Assembly: GCF_028550395.1 (NCBI RefSeq)
Contig: NZ_JAQQKW010000007.1
Coordinates: 62,001-126,000, forward strand
DNA: 64,000 bases
Direction of reading: 5' to 3'
Source of the DNA: Asticcacaulis currens
GTDB taxonomy: Bacteria; Pseudomonadota; Alphaproteobacteria; Caulobacterales; Caulobacteraceae
The notes under the pieces: generated by a model
Database searches by the model: none
What the model was told of the DNA's origin: nothing
Seen by the model: the letters and a program-made list of their open reading frames with translations, nothing else
Program-made: the position numbers and the translations under genes
Shown: in pieces, positions 25,525 through 32,328 of the stretch
Layout of the letters: every line of letters begins with the position of its first letter
Numbering within the stretch: the first letter of the stretch is position 1

Positions 25525-26094
25525 ATGACCGACACGGCTTCCGAACGCTATACCCAGCACGGGCTGCGGCCTCTGGTGAATTTTCTCCAGCAGGCGCGCA
25601 CGCATTACCTTGAGCAATATCGCTCATTTATAGAAAATCACCGCATGGCGGGCAATGCCGGCGAGCCTGAGGTGTTGCTCGAAGCCGAAGACGCTGCCCT
25701 GTTCGACGGTCTTCTGGTAGCCGACTATCTGATCACCGACGCTGACCCGCGCGTCGTGCGCTTTGAGCCGTCGCGGATGCTGAGCTTCAAGCCGATTACC
25801 GTGACGATCACCGGCATGGATATTGTCATTGAGCGCCTGCGTTGGGACGATGTGGTGGTGTCAAGCGATGTCGCCCTGCCGTCAAAGGCCGATCTTCAGG
25901 TGTGGTTCGAAGATTGGACCACGCCGCGCGAAGGCGAGGACGAACACCGCGAGGCGCTGGCCAATGTGCTGCACAGCGTCCGTTTCGAAGACGGGCGGTT
26001 TCGCATCGACTTCGGTTCGGCCCCACCCAAGGCGGTCATCGACCTTTTCTTGCTGCTGAACGAATCCGGCGCAAAGTCGGTGCGGCTGGTTTAA
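25525..26094 (+). CDS. Hypothetical soluble protein
   Basis: 189 aa, no signal peptide or membrane segment, acidic. The front is helical (LRPLVNFLQQARTHYLEQY), the centre has beta-like strands (FKPITVTITGMDIVIERLRW), and the end holds FRIDFGSAPPKAVIDLFLLL. I do not recognise a family. The frame has strong GC-type codon bias and follows the entericidin gene by about 50 bases on the same strand. It is followed by a palindromic repeat. Confidence 0.72.
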   Translation: MTDTASERYTQHGLRPLVNFLQQARTHYLEQYRSFIENHRMAGNAGEPEVLLEAEDAALFDGLLVADYLITDADPRVVRFEPSRMLSFKPITVTITGMDIVIERLRWDDVVVSSDVALPSKADLQVWFEDWTTPREGEDEHREALANVLHSVRFEDGRFRIDFGSAPPKAVIDLFLLLNESGAKSVRLV

Positions 26095-26208
26095 AACTAT
26101 TGGCCACGAAACGTAGTTCGGCGAAGCCAAAAACACGAATGTGAGCCTGTGGCACGGGGCTGCGCCCGACGTATCAAGGGCTGTGTTTTGTCACGTGAGA
26201 TTTTTTAG

Positions 26209-26294
26209 AAACCACAGATTACACAGATTTCACAGATTATCCGTGTCTGCGTCACGCAGGGGCGCGCAGCGCCAATCTGTGTAATCTGTGGTTC
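26209..26294. repeat. CACAGATT-type palindromic repeat, copy B3
   Basis: Arms AACCACAGATTACACAGATT and AATCTGTGTAATCTGTGGTT are exact complements around a GGGGCGCGCAGCGCC-containing centre. Of the five B copies this is the cleanest palindrome. The 26.1-26.4 kb gap holds nothing else coding. Confidence 0.8.
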
Positions 26295-26416
26295 AAAGCC
26301 TTTCGGCGCGCCTTGCCCCTCACTCGTGCAAGTTGCGCTGATGGCAAGGGGCCCTTCGGGCCATGGCAGTGGGACAGCCTTTTCGTGCTTTTCGGGTTTT
26401 TGGTGGTCGAAATCCC

Positions 26417-26971
26417 TTACTTCTTACGTACCTCGATCTCATCGACCAGACGTTTGACCTGAGCTTCGATAAAGCTCAGCGTGCCTTCGTCGGTAAACAC
26501 GCCGTCGGTGGTCTTCTTGTCGATAAAGGGTACGACCACCTCGGCGCCGCCCAGCGGATGTGCACCAATGGCCGCCAGCGTCCCGCGAATCTGCGCCTGC
26601 GCCCGCACGCCGCCGGTCGAGGCCGGTGAGGTGGTTATAATCAGGGCTGGCTTACCCGCCAGCGCCGCCTTGCCATAGGGGCGCGACAGCCAGTCGAGCA
26701 GGTTCTTTGTCGATCCCGGCATGGCGTAATTATATTCCGGGCTACCGACCAGAACGCCGTCCGCCGCCTGAACCTGCGCCCGCAGACGCGCCACGCCTTC
26801 CGGATAGGGCTCGACGTCAAGGTCCTGATTATAGACGGGAATATCGGCGACTTCGGCCACCTCGATTTCAACACCGGCCGGGGCGTTGGCCGCCAGTGTG
26901 CGCAGCAGGGCCGTCGTGTAGGACGCTTTACGCAGCGAACCGGAAAGGGCGATAAGCTTCGGGCTGGACAT
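26417..26971 (-). CDS. NADPH-dependent FMN reductase
   Basis: 184 aa. A flavodoxin-like fold: LIALSGSLRKASYTTALLR binds the FMN phosphate, and GSPEYNYAMPGSTKNLLDWL is the signature around the isoalloxazine site. Members reduce FMN, quinones or chromate with NADPH (ChrR/ArsH-like group). The physiological acceptor is not evident. It is divergent from the metal exporter gene with about 135 bases between them, so coregulation by metal or oxidant stress is conceivable but not shown. Confidence 0.92.
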   Translation of the reverse strand: MSSPKLIALSGSLRKASYTTALLRTLAANAPAGVEIEVAEVADIPVYNQDLDVEPYPEGVARLRAQVQAADGVLVGSPEYNYAMPGSTKNLLDWLSRPYGKAALAGKPALIITTSPASTGGVRAQAQIRGTLAAIGAHPLGGAEVVVPFIDKKTTDGVFTDEGTLSFIEAQVKRLVDEIEVRKK

Positions 26972-27108
26972 GGCGGTACCTCGCGTGATCTGTAATGACT
27001 TTGGCTACACATAGGCCGGGCCTGACGGGGCTGCAACCCTGATCAGGATAATAGCTTGCACCCGGCAGATGAAAAGGCGCAAGCTGTTTGCCTGCTGAAC
27101 GAGGTTCT

Positions 27109-27768
27109 ATGTCCACGCATTCCCATCATCACGATCACAGCTCTCACGATCGCGGGCACGATCCTCACGGCCACAGCCACGACATAGGCCCGGCGACCGA
27201 TCCCGCCTATCGCCGCGCCCTGTGGTGGGTCATGGCCATCAATGCCGCAATGTTCTTCGTCGAAATCGGTGCCGGCCTGCAAAGCCAGTCGAAATCCCTG
27301 CTGGCCGATTCCCTCGACTTTGCCGGGGATGCGGCCAATATCGCGCTCAGCCTGTTTGTACTGACGGCGGCGGTCAGGGTGCGGGCCAGGACCTCGCTGC
27401 TCAAGGCGGCCAGTATGTTTGTCTTCGCCTTGTGGATTATGGGCACGACCCTGTGGCAGGTCTATACGGGCGATGTGCCGCGCGCCGAGGTGATGGGCCT
27501 GATCAGTCTTCTGGCGGTTGCGGCCAATGTCGGCTCGGCGCTTTTGCTGTGGAAGTACCGCGAAGGCGATTCCAACATGATGTCGGTGTGGCTGTGTACG
27601 CGCAACGACGCCATCGGCAATCTGATGGTGCTGGGGGCGGCGGTCGGGGTGTATTTCACGCAGAATACGCTACCGGATGCCATTGTGGCCCTGATTATGG
27701 TGGCGATGGGCCTTCAGGCCGCGACGCGTATCACGGAACAGGCGTGGGCCGAATTGAAGGGGCAATAA
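27109..27768 (+). CDS. Cation diffusion facilitator (metal exporter)
   Basis: 219 aa from ATG 27109. The N-terminus is a histidine-rich loop (HSHHHDHSSHDRGHDPHGHS) likely to bind zinc or a similar metal; then five or six membrane helices with SLLADSLDFAGDAAN, the CDF metal-site pattern with Asp residues in helix II, and TRNDAIGNLMV carrying the matching Asp in helix V. The usual long cytosolic C-terminal domain is missing, so it is a short CDF, possibly working with a partner. Function: efflux of Zn, Co or similar; metal inferred. Confidence 0.9.
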   Translation: MSTHSHHHDHSSHDRGHDPHGHSHDIGPATDPAYRRALWWVMAINAAMFFVEIGAGLQSQSKSLLADSLDFAGDAANIALSLFVLTAAVRVRARTSLLKAASMFVFALWIMGTTLWQVYTGDVPRAEVMGLISLLAVAANVGSALLLWKYREGDSNMMSVWLCTRNDAIGNLMVLGAAVGVYFTQNTLPDAIVALIMVAMGLQAATRITEQAWAELKGQ

Positions 27769-27770
27769 TC

Positions 27771-27931
27771 CCTCCTCCCTGTTGCGCAGCCATGGGGAGG
27801 TGCCGAGCAAGCGAAGCGTGTCGAGGCGGAGGGGGATGACTCCAGGCTTTTTAGCGCGGCCGGGGCTTTAGAGTCATCCCCCTCCGGCGCTGCGCGCCAC
27901 CTCCCCACGGCAAAGCCGCAGGGAGGAGAGG
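27771..27931. repeat. GGGAGG-type repeat, copy A5
   Basis: Outer arms CCTCCTCCCTGTTGCGCAGC and the complementary GGCAAAGCCGCAGGGAGGAG enclose inner arms GGAGGGGGATGACTC and GAGTCATCCCCCTCC. It fills the gap between the convergent CDF and UDG-family genes and may serve as their shared terminator region. Confidence 0.8.
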
Positions 27932-27934
27932 AGA

Positions 27935-28498
27935 TTAAAGGCCCAGACCTCGCAAACGCGCGCGCAGTTGCGGCACGATTTCAGCATCGAACCACGGATG
28001 ACGGCTCAGCCACAGGCGGTTACGCGGCGAAGGGTGCACCAGCGGGAAAAACGCGCCGTACTGATCGGCCTGTTGCACGCGTTCGGTCAGGCCGAGGCTA
28101 TCATTGAGATAATAGCCCTGCGCATAGGCCCCGATCAGCAGGGTCAGTTGTATGTTCGGCAGGGTCTGCCGCACCCGGGCGTGCCACAGGGGAGCGCATT
28201 CCGGGCGCGGGGGATTGTCGCCGCTCTTTCCCCGACCCGGATAGCACAGGCCCATCGGCAGGATGGCGAAGCGGCTCTGGTCATAGAAGGACTCCGGTGT
28301 CACCTGCATCCAGTCGCGCAGGCGCTGACCCGAGGCATCGTCCCACGGAATGCCCGAGGCGTGGACCTTGGTGCCCGGTGCCTGACCGACGATCAGCACG
28401 CACGCGGCGGGGTCTGCGGCGCGGAGCACCGGCCGAGGCCAGAAAGGCAGGTTCGCTTCGCATACCCGGCAGGCGGCGATGTCGTCGAGCAGGCTCAA
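27935..28498 (-). CDS. Uracil-DNA glycosylase family protein with four-Cys pattern
   Basis: 187 aa. Motif A appears as GQAPGTKVHASG and motif B as HPSPRN, the marks of the uracil-DNA glycosylase superfamily. Cysteines C10-x2-C13, C85 and C101 (15 residues apart) match the spacing of the iron-sulfur family 4/5 enzymes, so a 4Fe-4S cluster is likely. The expected job is removing uracil or another damaged base from DNA, leaving an abasic site. Its start overlaps the SRAP gene by four bases, coupling the two. Substrate remains to be shown. Confidence 0.87.
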   Translation of the reverse strand: MSLLDDIAACRVCEANLPFWPRPVLRAADPAACVLIVGQAPGTKVHASGIPWDDASGQRLRDWMQVTPESFYDQSRFAILPMGLCYPGRGKSGDNPPRPECAPLWHARVRQTLPNIQLTLLIGAYAQGYYLNDSLGLTERVQQADQYGAFFPLVHPSPRNRLWLSRHPWFDAEIVPQLRARLRGLGL

Positions 28499-29064
28499 AA
28501 CGGCGTGTCCTGCACCGGGGCCGCGTCATCATCGACAATATCGAACAGGTCATCGGGCGGCAGGGCCGGATCGAAGACACTGTTATCGAGCCAGCCCTGC
28601 CATTGCCGACGCCCGACCATCACCGGTTCGCGGTCGTGCAAGGCGGCCATCTGCGTGCGCGCCGGGCGGGTCAGTATGGTGAAGGTGTCGCCTTCCCACA
28701 GCCCGGCCAGCACCAGCGGTTCGCCATCGCGGCGCGTGATGCGGTGGCGGCGACCTTGATGCCATTCGTAGAAACCCGCCACCGGCACCAGGGCGTGACG
28801 CCGGGCAAAGACGTCGCGGAAGGTCGGCTTTTCCGCCGCGGTTTCGATACGCGCATTGAAGGTCGAGGCTTTCGGCGTCGCCTTCGCCCAGCCGGGGATC
28901 AACCCCCAGCGCGCGTGCGTCATCCGTGGCCCGGCGGTGACGATAGGGTAGGCGTCGGTGGGTTTGACCACATCGTTGAGTACCTCAGCCACAGCCTCAT
29001 CGGTCATGCCGAGGCTGATCAGAAAGTCGCGCCACGCTTTCAGGGCCAGGAATTGTCCGCACAT
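28495..29064 (-). CDS. SRAP-domain abasic-site protein (YedK/HMCES family)
   Basis: 189 aa from ATG 29064; the start is fixed because the family needs Cys at position 2 (MCGQF). The conserved set is complete: Cys2, Asn in FNARIET, Glu in GFYEWH and His in AALHDREPVM. In characterised members Cys2 forms a stable crosslink with abasic sites in single-stranded DNA, shielding them during replication. The gene overlaps the UDG-family gene by ATGA, an economical pairing of a base-remover with an abasic-site protector. A longer frame to 29160 overlaps the divergent pseudouridine synthase and is rejected. Confidence 0.93.
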   Translation of the reverse strand: MCGQFLALKAWRDFLISLGMTDEAVAEVLNDVVKPTDAYPIVTAGPRMTHARWGLIPGWAKATPKASTFNARIETAAEKPTFRDVFARRHALVPVAGFYEWHQGRRHRITRRDGEPLVLAGLWEGDTFTILTRPARTQMAALHDREPVMVGRRQWQGWLDNSVFDPALPPDDLFDIVDDDAAPVQDTPF

Positions 29065-29137
29065 GGGATCAGTATAGGGGGCCGCACGCCCAAAACAAGA
29101 CTCGCGCCATCCTTCGTTTTTCGTTAGGGAGGGCGGC

Positions 29138-29905
29138 ATGTCTGCACCCTTTACCCGCATCTATGACGGCGCTGAGCCGATCCGCCTCAATAAATGGCTG
29201 GCGCAATCGGGCGTCTGTTCGCGCCGCGAAGCCGACGCCTTTATCGCCGACGGGCTGGTCAGCGTCGAGGGTGAGGTGGTGCGCGATGCGGGGCGCAAGG
29301 TCGAGGCGGGACAGAGCGTCAGCTTCAATCCGCAGGCGCAGGCATCGCTCGATGCCAAGCTGACGGTCGTCTATCACAAGCCGGTGGGTATTGTGTCGGG
29401 GCAGCCCGAAGCTGGCGAGACTCCGGCGGTGCGCATGATCCGCCGCCCGAACCACTGGGGGCAGCTCACCCAATGGCCCGATCAGGATTCGAAGCTGGCG
29501 CCGGTCGGGCGGCTGGATAAGGACTCGCGCGGGCTGTTGATCCTGTCGGAGGACGGCGTCCTGGCCAAGGCGATTATCGGACCGGACAGCGAGCTGGAGA
29601 AGGACTATACCGTCCGGGTGCGCGGGCCCATTTTTGAGGCCAAGCTGAAATGGCTGCGGCACGGGCTGGAGCTGGACGGGCGCAAGCTGAAACCCGCCGT
29701 GGTCGAGCAGGTAGGGGAACAGACCCTGCGCTTTATCCTGAAGGAAGGCCGCAACCGTCAGATCCGCCGCATGTGCGACATGTGCGAACTTAGGGTTCTC
29801 GACCTCTACCGCTCGCGCATCGGTCCGGTGGAGATCGGCGACCTGCCCGAAGGCCAGTGGCGGCTGCTGACGCCGCAGGAGCGGGCGGCCTTGCTGCGCC
29901 TTTAA
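29138..29905 (+). CDS. RsuA/RluF-type rRNA pseudouridine synthase
   Basis: 255 aa. An S4 RNA-binding domain at the front (RLNKWLAQSGVCSRREAD, then VSVEGEVV), followed by the catalytic core with VGRLDKDSRGLLIL, where the Asp is the catalytic residue, and LKEGRNRQIRRMC. It converts a uridine in ribosomal RNA to pseudouridine. The arrangement and the RRP/N segment resemble RluF or RsuA more than RluB; the exact site cannot be read from sequence. It is divergent from the SRAP gene with 73 bases between starts. Confidence 0.92.
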   Translation: MSAPFTRIYDGAEPIRLNKWLAQSGVCSRREADAFIADGLVSVEGEVVRDAGRKVEAGQSVSFNPQAQASLDAKLTVVYHKPVGIVSGQPEAGETPAVRMIRRPNHWGQLTQWPDQDSKLAPVGRLDKDSRGLLILSEDGVLAKAIIGPDSELEKDYTVRVRGPIFEAKLKWLRHGLELDGRKLKPAVVEQVGEQTLRFILKEGRNRQIRRMCDMCELRVLDLYRSRIGPVEIGDLPEGQWRLLTPQERAALLRL

Positions 29906-29948
29906 TGGGTGCAGGGGCCAAGCCCCTGCCCGCCGGAGGCTCTTTTGG

Positions 29949-30518
29949 TTACTTCGCCGCCCGGAAGCAGCTTGCCACGTGGTCATCGACCAGACCGACC
30001 GCCTGCATATAGGCGTAGAGTATGGTGGAGCCGACAAAGCTCATGCCGCGCTTTTTGAGGTCTTTCGACAGAGCGTCGGACACGGGCGTTGAGGCGGGCA
30101 CGTCGCGCAGGGTCTGCGGGCGGTTGCGCTGCGGCTGACCCCCGACAAAGCCCCACAGATAGGCGTCAAAACTGCCGAACTCTTTTTGAATGGCCAGGAA
30201 GGCGAGGGCGTTTTTACGCACCGACGCGATCTTGAGGCGGTTGCGGATAATGCCGTCGTCGTGCATCCGCGCCTCGAGCTCGGCGTCGCTCAGGGCGGCG
30301 CAGGCGGCGATGTCGAAGCCTTTGAAGGCGGCACGGTAGGCGTCGCGGCGTTTGAGGATGGTTTCCCAGTTGAGCCCGGCCTGTGCGCCTTCAAGGATCA
30401 GCATTTCGAACAGCAGGCGGTCGTCGTGGACCGGCACGCCCCATTCGTGGTCGTGGTAGTGTACATAGTGCGGCTTGCTTTCGTTGACCCAGCCGCAGCG
30501 CGTCCGTCCGTCGCTCAT
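29949..30518 (-). CDS. tag: DNA-3-methyladenine glycosylase I
   Basis: 189 aa from ATG 30518, which follows CAGGAGGAGAC. The family N-terminus RCGWVNESKPHYVHYHDHEWG holds the zinc-binding Cys and His, and the C-terminal DDHVASC supplies the other His and Cys, so the zinc snap is complete. It excises N3-methyladenine from DNA, starting base-excision repair of alkylation damage. The upstream frame extension to 30701 reads through non-coding DNA. Third base-repair gene within 2.6 kb, convergent with the pseudouridine synthase. Confidence 0.95.
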   Translation of the reverse strand: MSDGRTRCGWVNESKPHYVHYHDHEWGVPVHDDRLLFEMLILEGAQAGLNWETILKRRDAYRAAFKGFDIAACAALSDAELEARMHDDGIIRNRLKIASVRKNALAFLAIQKEFGSFDAYLWGFVGGQPQRNRPQTLRDVPASTPVSDALSKDLKKRGMSFVGSTILYAYMQAVGLVDDHVASCFRAAK

Positions 30519-31145
30519 TTTGTCTCCTCCTGAGCGCATGCCAAAACGTGTGAAACGGTTTTTGGGCTCATGCGCGACCAAACACAAGATCAGCGCAGGT
30601 TTAGCCCATTTGGCGCGTATTAATGTCAGCATAAGCGCGAGGCGACCTGCGAATCCGTAAAACTTTTGCCGACGATGTGGATTTTGAGTCACGCGCGCCA
30701 TTTCCGGTCCTTACGCAGGCCTGACAAAATGATCCGCTGAGCTTATCGACCGCTTATCCAGATCACACGGTGTGTCGCGGAATGGCCGCATTGCGGCGAT
30801 TAAGGATTTTGCGCTTTTTACCGCTACCGCAAGGGCTTAGACGCGGCGGCCCGCCAGCGGCGGCGCGGCTGCGGCGGAAATGCGGCCCTGCCTTCCGCAT
30901 TGCGGCCAAAGCGTGTTTTACCCGCAGATGACGCGTACAGGGGCCGGTTCCCGATGGTTTACTTACCCCCCGGTCCGTAGCCTGAAACTCAGCCGGGGCG
31001 CTGTTGAGCCACACAGCTTGAACGCCCAGCACGCAGGCTTTCCCTTTCAAGGGGGAGACACCGGCTGGTCTTTCTGTTCGCACCGGATGCGCGGATGGAA
31101 AGCGCCACGGACACACATTCAACTGGAACCGAAAGGAACCCCACC
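30519..31145. other. 627-base non-coding gap with hairpins
   Basis: No frame here looks coding. It holds a hairpin-like word pair GCGCATGCC...GGGCTCATGCGC right after the tag start (30535-30580), similar in layout to the first hairpin of repeat family C; a GC-rich stretch of GGCGG words (30840-30900); and CCCTTTCAAGGG next to GGGGAGACACCGG (31041-31064). Promoters for tag and for the secreted protein at 31146 must lie here, but no consensus element can be fixed by eye. Confidence 0.5.
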
Positions 31146-31598
31146 ATGACCCGTTTTAACCTGACCACCAAGATCGCCGCCTTCGCCATTGCCGGTGCCG
31201 CCCTGTCCATGACTCCGGCCCTGGCGCAAACGGCCCCTTCGACCGACGCTACGGCCACGGCCGAAGCCCCGGCGGCCTCCACCACCCTGACCGGCAAGAT
31301 CGCCGCTGCGGGCGAAAAGGCCGGCACCTTCACCCTGAAGGTCGGTGAGGCCCCGGCGGCCAAGGAAATCGCCGTTGACGCCTCGGCCGCTACGTCTGAC
31401 GGCCAACCCTTCGCCATCGGCGATGAAGTGACCGTCACCGGTACCCTGAGCGCCGACCAGATGGCCCTGAAGGCGTCTTCGCTCGCCAAGTCGGGCGCTG
31501 CGGCGACCTCGGCCCCGGCGGACTCTTCGGGCGCGCAGTCTTCGCCGTCCACGGAGCCGGCTCCGGCCACTGAACCGGCTCAGCAGCCCGCTCAGTAA
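31146..31598 (+). CDS. Secreted small periplasmic protein, OB-like core
   Basis: 150 aa from ATG 31146 with AAAGGAAC upstream. A clear Sec signal peptide (KIAAFAIAGAALSM then ALAQ) is followed by an Ala/Thr linker, a core with alternating strands (TLTGKIAAAGEKAGTFTLKV, then IGDEVTVTGTLSADQM), and an Ala/Pro/Ser-rich tail. The strand pattern resembles small OB-fold periplasmic domains, but no family is recognised with confidence. Strongly biased codons and a perfect terminator suggest good expression. Confidence 0.8.
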   Translation: MTRFNLTTKIAAFAIAGAALSMTPALAQTAPSTDATATAEAPAASTTLTGKIAAAGEKAGTFTLKVGEAPAAKEIAVDASAATSDGQPFAIGDEVTVTGTLSADQMALKASSLAKSGAAATSAPADSSGAQSSPSTEPAPATEPAQQPAQ

Positions 31599-31692
31599 TT
31601 CGGCTGACCTGAGCTAAAGGCCTCAACCGGTGCCCGCCGACGGGCATCGGTCAGCCCCGCCGCCCCTCCGGGGCACTGAGGGCCACTCAGCG

Positions 31693-31730
31693 AAAACCCC
31701 GTCCGGCCACCCCTCCGGATGGGGTTTTTT
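31693..31730 (+). terminator. Rho-independent terminator
   Basis: AAAACCCCGTCCGG pairs with CCGGATGGGGTTTT (one G-T pair) around an eight-base loop and ends in TTTTTT. It closes the secreted protein gene at 31146-31598; the A run on the other side would also allow use from the opposite strand. Confidence 0.88.
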
Positions 31731-31832
31731 ATATCGCCAGAGAGGGGGGTTTTTATCATCGCAGGCCCGTCTCCGGATCGCTTTCTTATCGGGGTGCGGA
31801 CAGAATTAATGTCAATAAAACAGGAGGATATG

Positions 31833-32162
31833 ATGAACGACCTTATCACCAACGGCCCCTTAAGCGACTGGAACGAGCATGATGCCTTCTGGCAACGCGA
31901 CTTTGCCAACCGGCCCTATGGAGCGGAAGAGAGCTATGGTCAGTTTCGCCCGGCCTATCGCTTTGGCTACGACCTTTACGGCGAACACGAAGGTACGGCC
32001 TTCAACGACCTCAGCGACGAGCAGTTGCGCCATCGCTGGGACACCTATCCGGAGCGCGGCGATCTGAGCTGGGATCGCGCGCGTGATGCGGCCCGCGACG
32101 CCTATGCCCGCCGCGACATTGATCCCGCACCGCGTCTGGAAGCGGTGATCGACAAGGACTGA
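31833..32162 (+). CDS. Hypothetical small acidic/aromatic protein
   Basis: 109 aa. The start is chosen at 31833 because AGGAGG (31822-31827) lies five bases upstream; ATG 31830 is adjacent. Composition is rich in Asp, Arg, Tyr and Trp with words such as HDAFWQRDFANRPY, FRPAYRFGYDLYGEH and LRHRWDTYPERG. This pattern of FWxxxFxxRPY and PAYRxGY resembles small proteins that in other bacteria sit beside stress or surface-stability genes; that link is from memory and unproved. Soluble, no signal. Confidence 0.75.
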   Translation: MNDLITNGPLSDWNEHDAFWQRDFANRPYGAEESYGQFRPAYRFGYDLYGEHEGTAFNDLSDEQLRHRWDTYPERGDLSWDRARDAARDAYARRDIDPAPRLEAVIDKD

Positions 32163-32185
32163 GGCAAACGCCCCGCCCCTTATCC

Positions 32186-32212
32186 GGCCGTCCTGCCTTG
32201 CAGGGCGGCCTT
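32186..32212 (+). terminator. Hairpin terminator, weak tail
   Basis: GGCCGTCCTGC and GCAGGGCGGCC pair (one G-T pair) across a short loop, followed by TTTGA. It directly follows the gene at 31833-32162 and abuts repeat C2. Confidence 0.55.
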
Positions 32213-32314
32213 TGAGCGCTTTCCGAAAAGTGGGATGCACTTTTCGGATAAAAAGCGCAGTAAACCAAAAACTTAGAGCGTTGTTTCGATTCAGAATGAA
32301 CGAAATACGCTCTA
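32213..32314. repeat. Two-hairpin repeat, copy C2
   Basis: GAGCGCTTTCCGAAAAGTG is answered by CACTTTTCGGATAAAAAGCG, then an A-rich link, then AGAGCGTTGTTTCG with CGAAATACGCTCT. It lies at the 3' side of the TonB receptor gene and the small gene, which are convergent. Copies at 11.2 and 40.1 kb share the same plan. Confidence 0.8.
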
Positions 32315-32328
32315 ATGTTTGGAGAGGT

